From contig KB722756.1 in the NCBI GenBank assembly GCA_000349905.1, positions 576,576-640,575 on the forward strand: a stretch of 64,000 nucleotides of DNA. Reading direction: 5' to 3'. Within the stretch, counting starts at the first letter, position 1. The number at the start of each line of letters is the position of its first letter. Source of the stretch: Volvariella volvacea V23. Taxonomy: Eukaryota > Basidiomycota > Agaricomycetes > Agaricales > Pluteaceae. The notes beneath the pieces were generated by a model, which searched no databases, had not been told where the DNA came from, and worked only from the letters and a program-made list of their open reading frames with translations. The position numbers and the translations under genes were made by a program. Of the stretch, positions 48,494 through 59,311 are shown one piece after another.

Positions 48494-49747
48494 ATGTCTG
48501 TATTTAGCCCTCATGTTCTTCCCCAGGACGAGCTGGCTCCCATCTCCGTGCTCCCAGTCGAGACACTTCAAGAAATTTTTCTCAGCTGCTATCCCCCGGA
48601 AATAGATGACCACCAACGATGGAGATTAGGATTGGTGTCAAGGGGATGGAGATGTACAGCTTTAGGATGCACGGAATACTGGTCTCATATCTTCATTCGG
48701 TATATAAGACCTGACACCGTCTCGATGGTGGACACCTGGACTAAGAGGTCAATGCAAAGACCCTTAGATATCACATTTTCCGACGTCTCTCGTGCAGAAT
48801 CTATTACATCGCAGCTCTTGCCTTTACTCTTTCAGCATCGCCTTCGTTGGCGAAGCGTAGACATTCAGGTCTTCCACGAGGACACCCTTCGAGCGTTAGA
48901 AGCGCTCCAAGCACCACTCCCTCTGTTGCAGTCGCTTACTCTCCGGGTTCAGTTTCAACCAGTCCTTGGTCCGTTGGGACCAGATCCAGAGCCCTTCGAC
49001 ATCGAAGCATTTTCTTATCGGTCTCCAAACTTATCAAGGTTATCCTTCATATGCACCTTTTTCTTGCCGATCAGCGTTCCAACACACCAAATAACTTCCC
49101 TATCCTTAGACAATTGGAGCCTCCTCGACGGCCTCACCCTTCCAAATCTCACACATCTGAATATCTTGGGAAATTTCGATTGCAGTCTCAACACCCGTCA
49201 CGCCATTAACCGGTTCCTCCGGAGGTCTTCTTGTAGCTTAAAGTCGCTTGGGCTCATTTTTGCGGTGGCTGTTTCGTGGGAGACATTCCAAGAAACTCTC
49301 CAACTTTTAATAGACCTCGAGTGCCTTCGCATCGACATCCTGTGGCCGGAGTCACACGAAGACGTTTGTCATGAGGCACTGCGAACCCTCTGGGGTTCCC
49401 AAACGCTGCCAATACTCCCAAAACTTCGCATATTTGAATTCAATGTAGGCGGCACCACAAGTCGGATGGTAGACTCACACGTCCTCTATGTGGTGGAAAA
49501 CAGGGTGAAGGGCGGTGGAGAGGTTGCTCAGTTGGAGCAATTCACTTTCTCAACAGGGACGCACATACGTCATGAAACGTACAACAGGTTGAAGTTGTTG
49601 AACGAAGGTGGTTTAGTCGTATCTCTCGGCTACGAGAACTTTTCTCTGGAGTCTGTCGCCCGCAAACCATTACGTGACTTTACGAACCTCAGAGAAGATA
49701 ACGATGGAGAATGGAAGGAGTGGGAGGAGTGGCAAGACGACACTTAA
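48494..49747 (+). CDS. F-box protein with LRR-like C-terminus
   Basis: Single-exon, 417 residues. The N-terminal F-box (about residues 17-60) reads ISVLPVETLQEIFLSCYP, then LGLVSRGWRCTALGCTEYW, the pattern that binds Skp1 in SCF ubiquitin ligases. The rest has irregular leucine-rich strands (LPLLQSLTLRV, SPNLSRLSFICTF, LPNLTHLNILG, CSLKSLGLI, LIDLECLRIDI, LPKLRIFEFNV) expected to form the substrate-binding curve. The end is acidic (DNDGEWKEWEEWQDD). Such F-box genes are hugely expanded in mushroom genomes and their substrates are unknown. A decayed copy starts 540 bases downstream. Confidence 0.9.
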   Translation: MSVFSPHVLPQDELAPISVLPVETLQEIFLSCYPPEIDDHQRWRLGLVSRGWRCTALGCTEYWSHIFIRYIRPDTVSMVDTWTKRSMQRPLDITFSDVSRAESITSQLLPLLFQHRLRWRSVDIQVFHEDTLRALEALQAPLPLLQSLTLRVQFQPVLGPLGPDPEPFDIEAFSYRSPNLSRLSFICTFFLPISVPTHQITSLSLDNWSLLDGLTLPNLTHLNILGNFDCSLNTRHAINRFLRRSSCSLKSLGLIFAVAVSWETFQETLQLLIDLECLRIDILWPESHEDVCHEALRTLWGSQTLPILPKLRIFEFNVGGTTSRMVDSHVLYVVENRVKGGGEVAQLEQFTFSTGTHIRHETYNRLKLLNEGGLVVSLGYENFSLESVARKPLRDFTNLREDNDGEWKEWEEWQDDT

Positions 49748-50290
49748 GGGGGACTGACACCGTTCTGCCCCGAAATCATATTGTGTTATTGTACTGAGCA
49801 CTTTTAATAGAAGAACTCGATAGTTTATTATTAGCCTTGGGGCCTCCGACGAAACGGAAAGCCAAGTTTCACAAGAGGCGTGTTGTGTCACGCTGTGACA
49901 CCAGTCACTTTCAATTTGAAGGTTGCTTCAACTTAAAGGTGTATGCGCGAACTTAAAGTGCTCATCCCATCGTAAACCCTGCTAAGGTAGCTAAATAACA
50001 TGTCGTGTTGCGGAAATCAGACTGTAACTAACGTTGTTGGATATTATATAGGCATCTGATTCATCCGATCCGCCAAATGTCCAGACGAATGCAAGGACAC
50101 GCTTTCATAACCACAGCTTATGATTCGATTCTGACAAGTATAAGTGGAGTGGGAAAGCAGACTTTGCACTTCATCTCAACCAGCCTAAAGAAAGGCACCA
50201 TAGCTTAGAAAACGTGATCACGATCGCCACTCATCGTGGATGGGCTGCATGCGTCGCAGCGAGCATGACATCGTTCTCTGCCTTGACGTG
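49748..50290. other. Intergenic gap between F-box gene and its relic
   Basis: About 540 bases, no gene seen. Presumably the terminator of the F-box gene and relic promoter of the copy. Confidence 0.4.
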
Positions 50291-50790
50291 ATGGCCCCTT
50301 TTTCTTTGCTACCGGTGAAAACACTCCAGGAGATCTTTCTCTAATTCTATCCATCAGCTCCCACTGACTGCCGGAGGTGGCAATCAGGTCTAGTTTCGTA
50401 ACAACGTTACGCAGCTCTGGGATGTGCTGAGGCCTCAGACCTTGAGTCGATTTTATCAAAAGTTTCATTGCAGTCTAAAGTCCCTCACACCTCAGTTCGA
50501 CGCTATTCCTTTATGGAGACAGGTTCAACGAGCGAAGTGCACCTCCTCTATGCCGTGGAAAGTCGTAGGAAATGTGGTGAGTCGTTCAATTGGAATAACT
50601 CTATTCAACTGAGGACGGTGCAGTTTGTTATAAAGCCTACAAGGTGTTGAAGTCCTTGGTTGAAGGTGGCTCAATTGTATCTTTTAGTTATGAGAACCTT
50701 CCGGTTGAGCCTATCTCTTGCAGGTAATGGCGCGAATTCACGGAGCTCATCGAAGACGACAGTAATGGAAAATTGAAAGAGTAGGAAGGC
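50291..50790 (+). pseudogene. Decayed F-box gene copy
   Basis: Starts ATGGCCCCTTTTTCTTTGC: the F-box reads LLPVKTLQEIFL then a stop (TAA for the Ser codon), RRWQSGLVS, another stop, and YAALGCAE. It then jumps (a loss of about 200 codons relative to the gene at 48494-49747) to SFHCSLKSL, HLLYAVES, and finally, in shifted frames, KVLKSLVEGGSIVSFSYENL, FTELIEDDSNGKLKE and a stop near 50784. Premature stops, a large internal deletion and frameshifts make it non-functional. It is clearly a tandem duplicate of the upstream F-box gene. Confidence 0.85.
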
Positions 50791-51514
50791 GGCAATGCTA
50801 GTACGTTACCCCTTGCGAAGTCAGTCTCTACGATGAGATGGTCCGCAGAACTCAGTACACCAAAGCTATACCTGACTCAATTGTGGAAGTTGCTTTATGC
50901 CCACGCATATGCTCTAGCCTTATTGGCCACCTGACAAAGCCGCGAGACAAGCCTGACTACATTGATAACTGCGTGTAAGTCTCATGCATTACCTCATGCC
51001 GAATATTTTCTGGTAAATAGCCTTGACAGATGTGCCCCTGTAGATGTTTTTATACCATCAATGATCCTTACGAGACCTATTGTTGGTTCCTTATCAGCCA
51101 TGGGGTAGAACTTGTGGCTGGGAATGCACTACGCCAAAGTGACAAGTCTTTCGTGGATTTCTTCTCCGTCACTCATAAATTCGTCCTTCACTTTAGACAT
51201 GGTTTACAACTATTTTGAAATGGATATCACAACGTACGTAGCTCACTTTTTGTCCTGTTGATCACGATCATGAAGAGGTTAAGTATTCCAGGCCCATGGC
51301 CAGGGTCGCTTAGCGCTGCCGCGCCGAGGCCCGACAAATACTCCTAGGTCTGACCCGCACATCGCCGACAATCCTCTACCTCCATGGGTCAATTAAGTAG
51401 GATCAATGATTCTCAACGATCTCCATCTGCCTATAAAATGGCAACGAACAAAAAATCTCATTAATCATCCAACTTCACCCCCTCCCTCAATATTTTCTGG
51501 ACGGTTCTGTTAAA
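50791..51514. other. Intergenic gap
   Basis: No supportable gene; a 62-codon frame at 51030-51218 has no domain. A TATA-like CTATAAAATGG at about 51431-51441, some 80 bases before the ATG at 51515, is a good promoter candidate for the secreted-protein gene. Confidence 0.45.
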
Positions 51515-53274
51515 ATGGTGCACTTCACCAGGTTCCTCACATTCGTTTGGCTATCTACATCTGCGTTGGGTAGGACGATTACTCTCATCTTTGTCCTATT
51601 GCTTCTGACACTAGCCCAGCTGTTTCTATTCGCCGTGCCCCCTTTACCCCAGCGTCTGGAGCCGGACACACCAGTACTCAGTCCCTTGAGGGTACTAACA
51701 CCAATGTCAACGTCATCGTCAGCACCTTGCATGTCGTAGACCAGAAGGTTGGGGCAACCGACGACGCCCCACCATCCGATGAAATCCCCGAAACTGTCGT
51801 CACCGCAGTTGACGGTCAAGTAACTGATGCTGGTCGGACTAGCAATGCATTGCTCGAGGTTCTTCACAATGGGCCGGTGGATGCCTCAGTTAGCACTGGT
51901 AGCAGGCTGGGACGACGTGTTTCGGACGTGGCGAAGAGGACAACATACCCCGGTTATGTGCAAGTGTTCTCGGGAACCGGCACCGGTCCCAACGATAGGG
52001 ATGCCTCTATTCAGGGGACTGCTTATTTGACATACAAGCTGCTTCCAAATGCCACCTACGACATAGAGGGGTGCTTGGCACAGTGTAGTAGGATCGATGC
52101 TTGCGGTGAGCCTGCCGACTAGACCTGGCACCCATAACTAAATTACTTACTGTCCCCGTTCAGTGTTCGCAAACTTGTTTTACGAATATAACAACAATCT
52201 CGTCCTCGATGGCGTCCCTACCACCCTCAAGTGCGCTCTTTATGGCGACGTTCACACAGCTGCTGAGAAGACCAACTGGGGCGGCCAACAATTGCTACCA
52301 CCCCCTGCTGGCTTGACGTACATCCAGCACAGTAGTGGTTGGGCCGCCACTTCCTTCACTGACCCTGACGTCCCAGAGGGCTACGAGTATGTCTTTGGCC
52401 CCGATAACGCCGCGAACGAAGCAGCCGGAGTACGCGCTTTTCCCTGAATCGCTCCACGCATGACAGCTAACTGAGGGTTGATCGCATATAGTATATGGGC
52501 TTCGCCCTCTTGGACAAGTATGACGTCCAAGCTTGTGCCAACCTCTGCAATGAGCGCAGTGCCGATCCCAGCGGCGGACTTTGCAAATACTTTAATATTT
52601 GGCGTGCTGTCAGAAATGGTGATCCCGTTTCATATACCTGTGCTATGGTGCGTTCGCTTAACATTCTAGGGCGATGATATTTCACACTAATTGTGATTAC
52701 GTTGTAGTACTACGTACCTACTGATGCCAGCACGGCTACCTTCACCGGACGCGATGGCTTTACAGTGACCACATCTCGCGGATATAAGCGCATCTCCCAC
52801 GTCACTGATGGTGGTTTCGAGGAGTTCCCTTGCGCAGAGGACTTCTGCTTCGATACATTCTATAGCCACTGGACCGGTACAAGCGACAACGGTGGAACTG
52901 ATGACGCTACTATCTTCTACTATGCCCCATACGCGTACTCTGGTTCTGGTGTCGCCCTTCTTGGCTCAGCTCAAGGCCTTGACAGCAACTCAGGAACGCT
53001 TACTTCGAACTACCCGCTCGAGACGATTCCCGGAAGGAAGTACGTCGTCAGCTTCTTCCATGATAGCACCTTCAGTGGACCAGGAGAACAAACGGAGGCA
53101 ATTGTGAGCCTGCTTTGGAATGGGGTTACTATCGGTACAATTAAGCCTGGGTATGCTCCTTGGACGCACTATTCCTTCGAGGTCATTGCCAATGGTAATG
53201 ACCAACTTGCGTTCCATGGTGGTCAAGCTCCGTCATGGTCCTTGATCGACGAGGTTTATGTCTTCCTCAAATGA
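51515..53274 (+). CDS. Secreted cysteine-rich protein, two PAN-like segments
   Basis: Five exons (51515-51569, 51620-52105, 52164-52429, 52492-52647, 52708-53274) join exactly in frame to 509 residues. A signal peptide is evident (MVHFTRFLTFVWLSTSALA, cleavage probably before VSIRRAP). A Ser/Thr-rich, poorly ordered part follows, then two repeats with the PAN/apple-like pattern: YDIEGCLAQCSRIDACVFANLF and YDVQACANLCNERS ... LCKYFNIWR. The C-terminal about 150 residues (GGFEEFPC ... FYSHWTGTS ... YVVSFFHDS ... LIDEVYVFLK) look like a galactose-binding-type beta sandwich as in DUF642/CBM-like lectins. Likely a wall or extracellular carbohydrate-binding protein, as seen among fruit-body-expressed basidiomycete proteins. 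Function inferred only. Confidence 0.85.
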
Positions 53275-54081
53275 TTCTACGCTGCGCTGAGTTGCGTTTA
53301 GACATACCTATCGTAGAATTAATATCTTAGTAATACCAGTTTAATGATATCCTTCTCACGGAGAAAGTCAGTGATGCATCGTACCATCGTAATGATCTTA
53401 AACATCCGAATAGTGCCCGTCCTGGGAACGCATACTGAATTGGGGTCGAGTAGACGAAGGACGATGCCGTTTGGCTAGGTCAAATCAAAGAGAAGTTGGA
53501 GAATGATGTCTCTTAACTCTGGGCGCCGATAGATGAAGTTTTGGTAGACCTGGTCCTTCTGTATTGTTCGTGTACATGTTGGAGTGATTCCAGACTTTCG
53601 GTTAGCTTTTCAGGGTCGGTTAAATCGCTTAGAGGGTGAACCCGAGAGCCTCATGGCTCGCATACTCACGCCGGGGGTAGCCGCGAATCTCTAGATCTTG
53701 ATAGGCACAGAAGTGACAGAACATCAACCTTCGAGGGCACTGGGATGATCTACTGTACAATGTGGGTGGTACATTGACACACACGGCGCGGTCTCAAAAT
53801 GTCACTTAATTCTCACCTTTGGAGGTTGCTAGTGATCGCAAATTCACATTAGAGTTAGTTGATTTGAGCTTCGTCTCGCTAACCCCATCCTGTCAGCATA
53901 CTTAGAGCAGGCTTGAACAAAGACGCAGAATTTCGTTTCCTTCAAATTCCAATAGACGCCTTGTACGCCTACCTCACAGCGTTTCTCCTTACAGAAGCAC
54001 CTCAAATTGACCTATCAAATGCAAATCCGCACGATCACGCTCGCAAGTTGCGACCACGTTTATCATCAATAACGTAAAGTC
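53275..54081. other. Intergenic region, convergent
   Basis: About 800 bases between the stops of the secreted-protein gene (+) and the monooxygenase (-). No gene seen. Confidence 0.5.
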
Positions 54082-55992
54082 TTATTCTTCACGAATAAAA
54101 CTGCAGCCATCTTCCTTAGAATCGCACGAAACAGAAATAACGACGCCCGACTGAGGACCCTTCTCCCCTGTTTTTGTTGGCGAATGCCTATCCAATAATC
54201 CACCCCAGGTCGACCACCAGTCTTGCACCGCATCGGCCGCATCATACATATATACCTCGATATCGTGACTGGATAACCTCGAGGAGGCAACAATGTCCAG
54301 ATCCACCCATTTCTCGCCAGATGGATGGGGGTGCTTCCACATCGTATCCCGCTGCTCCTGTTCTGGACCATGGGGGAGTGACAGTAATCTCCGCTTTTCT
54401 TTTTCTCGAGGAACTATGCTCGCAGATCTCGTCCCCCGGATTTCTTCATAAGCGCACAAGACTTGTGGCACCTGCGCACGGTCGGTAATGCGCGCAAATA
54501 GGAGCCCGAGCGTTAATGCATCTTCAATTGCGTAGGCTGCCTTATATTGACCGGATGGCTGAACCAAGGTGAGAAATCAGATGCAACGAATGGAGGAAAC
54601 GCTGGGCATACCAAGGCAGGGTAGGCGGCCTCCCCAACCAAAACGACATGACTGCGATCACATAGTGTACTTTCGAGATCTGGATTGTCGAAGTGAACTG
54701 TTGCCGTTACTCTCTCCTGTTGCTGCAGCAACTTCCGCAATCTAATAAGGATTAGTCTTCATCACTCCCATTATCACGAAGAAGTACCTGGGCTCAAACT
54801 TTTCCCAATCGGGCTTGAAGTGGGATAGTGGATATGATTCGGACCATCCTTCGTTATAAGAAGAGGCATTATCGTCGATGGGATATACTAGCGTTCCCGA
54901 GACCTGTGAGCCAGAGCGCTATACGGAGGGTTGAGTCAACAATCTAGACATATAGAGCGCACTTACGAAAGATGCCAAATGCATGCAGTACCCATCCCCA
55001 AACCAAAATCTGTACTATATAACCACGACATTTCCAACACTCGGGCTATCTCTTCGAACGAGAACCGCGTACCTGGGAGTCATCATCGCGCCATATACAC
55101 CGCAACTCGTCGTCTGCATCCAAAGTTGCTGTCGGGACGGTCAAGGTGAGGGTCAAGTACCCCGTTTGGCTTCTTTCAGGTTCATCACCCCCAATGTCTC
55201 TCCGCACGATGCTCCTGGGTCCATCGGCACCAATAATCACGTCTGCATCAACCCTCTGTTTATTGTCCAACACGAGGACATCTCCAGAGTCCACTCCCGT
55301 GACGTTAGTGTTGAAGAGTACTTTGACACCCGCTTGAATCGCAAAATCATAAAGGATTTCATAAAGGTCCCCATGCTTAATCAACGTCAGCGCTATCGAG
55401 TCGGCATCTATGCTTACGCACGCGCAAGCAGGACTCGCACCTGCACGAACATAAGATCTGCTCCGAATTGAGGAGCAAACTGTTCGAGTGGGATTTTCCC
55501 AACCAGCTTTCCAGTACAACCTACGCCTTTTGTCAGCAATGGATTCGAGGTAAGACATCTGGAATTTCCTATACCTTCATACAACGTGACCACACCGCAC
55601 TTGTACGCCACATCACCTAGTCTTTGTCCCATTCCCCAGCGATCCAGGATCCTCGTCATGTTTGGCGGTGAGCTGGGGCCGCATGAGCATCGAAGAATTC
55701 CAAGGTACAGAAGGAATCATACCGTATCCCTCCAGTTCCCTTTCCCCGATCGTCATTTCTGGTTATCTGTTTGAAATGGAGAGTGAGCTCCACTTACCCT
55801 CTGCCTTCCGTCGGTCTTCTCCAAGACTCTCACATTATGCCCGGCTTGCTGCAATGCGTACGCAGACGCCAAACCTGCACATCGCTAGTTGGGGGCACGC
55901 ACAAGCAGACACAAAACCCACGACGAACCTGCGATCCCACCACCAACGACGACGATGTCCAAGGCTACCGCTGACGACAGGTCATCCAGCAT
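54082..55992 (-). CDS. FAD-dependent aromatic monooxygenase
   Basis: Salicylate-hydroxylase-like flavoprotein that hydroxylates an aromatic or related substrate with NAD(P)H and oxygen. Multi-exon, minus strand. The Rossmann motif is VVVGGGIAGLASAYALQQAGH (intron with GTTCGT donor after GIA), followed by the family's GGIRSPPNMTRIL block. The middle has VDADVIIGADGPRSIVRRD (the DG fingerprint, intact) and the end SHVVLVGEAAYPALV... then YAIEDALTLG. In most members the last motif reads GDAxHP; here it is GEAAYP, a Glu for the Asp that contacts the FAD ribityl chain. The C-terminus (54082-54400) is polar and lacks a membrane anchor. The start MLDDLSSAVALD at 55992 is the first ATG before the FAD motif. 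No biosynthetic neighbours, so the substrate is unknown. Confidence 0.85.
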
Positions 55993-57392
55993 GACCAACA
56001 AGAGCGAATGAGAGTCAGAATGAAGAGCACAAGGGCAGTGTGCGAACGGTCATAAAGGCATGCCCACATTCGGTTTCGAATATTTATAGGGCACAGTTAT
56101 CTTTATCACGTACGCAGGGGCAAGTGCTCAGGCATCTCCCCTCCCAAGCCCAACACATGGATCCCATGCGGGAAACCTGTCAAACTCTGTATATGCCCTG
56201 AATTGCGAGTGGGTGACAGCAGGTGACACTTCCATTCCCACCAATGAATACAGATAGGTGCACGCTACGTATGGGTGCCTTGGGCTCTAGCACTGAACCT
56301 ACAACCGGCTCTCAGGCTGTGAGGTTCTTCTCCAGTCTCCTCGGCGGAGAGCTCTACATGCGGAAGTATCACGTATTCCTTGGCTGTGGCGATAGTAAAT
56401 ACAATGACGACTCTTCGACCGGCGGCTCCGTATCATCCGGAAACACGATAAATTAGACGAACGCGCTCGACGGAACAGCTAGATCTCGATGCCCCGTATC
56501 CCGTCGCGATCACGGGTTTTTGGGTGTTGTTGCGGTACCGAGAATTTGCCCAGAGCAGGAAATGATCCACGAAGCAGATGATTTCGGCTGAGAAAACCAG
56601 AATGTGGCGCTTGTCTGAATTCGAGCAAGACTAGTGAATTGATAGGTCCCGTTAGTGAGAGACCAGCAGCGAAGTCGATGGAGGCATACCGCTTCTAGAA
56701 CCTTTGGTGGGGTACTAATTTGCAATGCAAGCTTATAGCCCATAGGATTGCATCACCCGTAGTGTACCATGGCGGAACATTGAATTTCAAAAGAGCGCCG
56801 CTCGCAGACGAAAGTCCCGAGAGACCTCACAGCTCAAGCGGCTTCCAACAGCCGAAGCTGCACATCTTTACGAGAGCGACTTACAAAACCGCACCGTGAG
56901 ACATGTCCATTATTAGCGCCCACAATCATCACAAACCCTTCCAAACGAGAAAAGCACCCTGTTCTAGTTGCGAGCGGCTGGAACGACTCGGACGACACGA
57001 AAAAGTATAGCTCACCCGCTCCTATGAATAGTTTCGGACATATCGCGCGGAAGCTATTTCTAGATCTGATCGTGATCAGCTACCTCTTCCTTATGGAGCA
57101 ATGCCGACATGTGGTCGTGCCGAACCACCTTGAGGCGCCACTGCACTGCGCTCTTGGTTTCTGCAGAGGCTGAATTCACGTTGGAGATGGACCAACACAG
57201 CTTTCACACGTACCGGGTCTGCTCGGTACTCTGGCTTGAGAGGAATCCAATGGCGTGCTGAATCAAGTGAAAATCAAGATATTATATTGATTTTTGAAAG
57301 TAGTTTAAGTAGACAGAGTGAATACAATGTCAACGCCAAAGACGCTCGCACGCACTCATAACAGGCCAATCCCGAGATATTGCACCACGAAT
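55993..57392. other. 1.4-kb intergenic region
   Basis: Promoter of the monooxygenase near 56.0-56.2 kb and 3' end of the UBR7-like gene near 57.3 kb. Frames at 56223-56456 (+) and 56510-56743 (-) are short and featureless. I see no gene. Confidence 0.4.
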
Positions 57393-58969
57393 CTAGTCAG
57401 ACTTCTTCTTTGCACCTTCCCGTAGCATATCAAAGAACGACTGGACATCTTGATCGGTGACAACTTTGCCCTCTTGGGCAAACGGACGGAGGTAAGAGAC
57501 CAAGTCATCCCTGCAGAGGCAGTCAAGTCACGCCATCTGGGAGCAGTAACGGAAATACACTGACCTCATTTGGTTGAATGCACGGATGCCGTCGATGGCG
57601 CGATCTCGTGGTATCCGTTCGAGTGCTCGCATGCCCAATTCTTCCAAGGATAGAGCTATCGACCCCCTACTTAGCCGACTTTAGAAGCCTAAAATTAAGA
57701 GCCTTACCAGAATCCGGGTCCTCAGGAGCTTCATACGTTTCCTCCTCCTCTAAGAGGAAGGGGTGCTGCTGTAGGGAGGGAAGACACTGCACAACGTGAT
57801 TAGTGTATTCGTAGAAGGCAGACCAAGGCTTACTGAATTGCATCGACACCAGCGCTGTCTAAAGTTTTCCGTCAAAAACAGGTCACCAGTACCAAGTGAT
57901 TGAGCATCGTCAAGTTCGCTATCCAGGATTTGCTGGGCGAGTTGGTTGATCGGAGGAGCAAGACAGATGGAGGAGTCGTTTGTGGAGTCGGATCGTATTC
58001 GCTTGCTGTCAGGGGCAGCCTCGACGGAACTTGATCGGGGTCTCTTCGTACCAACGATGGAATTCTCGGTTGTGTTCTCGATATCAACACTCTCCGTTGA
58101 CCCAGGGGCGTCGGTCAGGCGAATCCAGGGATCTTGGGGCGTTTTTCGAACTACCATGATAGTACCAGGCGTACCAGCCCACCGCTTCAAAGTAGGGATC
58201 GATTTGACGCAATCCCGACAGACAAGTGAATCGTAATCCGAACCCGAGACTAAGGGAGGAGGCAGACTTGAAGTGGAAATGTCAGATGCTGCATCATCAT
58301 CGTCAGTAGTTGCTTTCGTGGTTTCGTTCTCATGCGTGTCTTCGTCAAGGTTGCGGGGAGGTGGGCGCTCTCTCAGATTGCAGCACGATTCATGGAACCA
58401 GTCCTAACCAAAGCTGTCATTGGAAGATCGCAAAAGAAAAACAAGGGTAACCCACTTCGCATGCCAAGCACTGAATCATGGTTTCTCTCTCCGTTTTGGC
58501 ATCATACGTTCTGCCGCATCGGCAGAAGACACCTCTGAAATTTTGTCCATATTGGTTCGTGGTGTTTTCCGGTTCGCGGTGTTTGTGAAGCTGGCAAGGG
58601 TGACTGATCGCGGAAGTGGGGCAATCACAACGGAAATTACGCTTCGGAAATCTGTTGGAGGCGATTAGGTCTAGCTGAGCTGCACCATAGTAGTATCCGC
58701 ACATACAGCTCCAGCTGGTGGTGGTCCGTGTGACACGCGATGGAACATGCTGAGCAGATGCCGCGAGCCTCTGGACATGTTGTGCATAGGTATGCTGCTT
58801 GTCTGACTGGATCATAAACGACTCGATCAAGCTAAAGCTTAAAGAAAGCAAACCTTATTGGGCCCTTCGAGTACGTGCATTCGTCAAACTGATGAGGCAA
58901 CGCGAGCGCAGCTTCTTGAACCAGCTCCTCTTGGGAGGCCAGGTATTCTGATAGTGTAGCCGTTCTCAT
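57393..58969 (-). CDS. UBR7/Mlo2-like protein (UBR box + PHD-like finger)
   Basis: Putative N-recognin type E3 related to fission yeast Mlo2 and human UBR7. The start MRTATLSEYLASQEEL at 58969 is followed, after a GTTTGC-donor intron ending ...GTCAG, by the UBR box AAYLCTTCPEARGICSACSIACHTDHH ... RCDCPTS, with the expected Cys/His spacing. Next comes the PHD-like finger: VFCRCGRTYDAKTERETMIQCLACEDWFHESC and, after an acidic insert, SLVCRDCVKSIP. Later segments include a nuclear-type basic patch (TKRPRSSS, DSKRIR), GDLFLTENFRQRWCRCNS and the C-terminal block EEEETYEAPEDPDSG, LEELGMRALERIPRDRAIDGI and DMLREGAKKKSD. All are typical of UBR7. Mlo2 and UBR7 are linked to chromatin/chromosome functions. 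Both zinc modules look complete. It is divergent from the HyuB gene; the 342 bases between starts hold the promoters. Confidence 0.92.
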
Positions 58970-59311
58970 CGTCGGTGGAAGCAGGAACAAGCAGGGATTA
59001 TTTCGTCGAGGTACAACGCGTGCAAGGAGTGGGTGATGCCCAGGATACGCGTCTAATGGCGTGTGCTTACTTAAGCGATTTCTCACCGTAATGTCCTCCC
59101 AGCGATCCATTGCGTCTTAATTCCGGGCCCGCTTTCTGATCAGCAGGGAGGGCTACCACTGAAACCCAAGTAGCACCCTAATTGCGGCGTCGAAGAGCTT
59201 TTGGTGCTTCGAATCGTCCCAGGAACTGCGTCCGGAAGCGAACCGGAAGACAGATACCTCACATATAACTCCTGCGGTCCCAGCCACCACGCTCCCCGCA
59301 CTCCTTGGACA

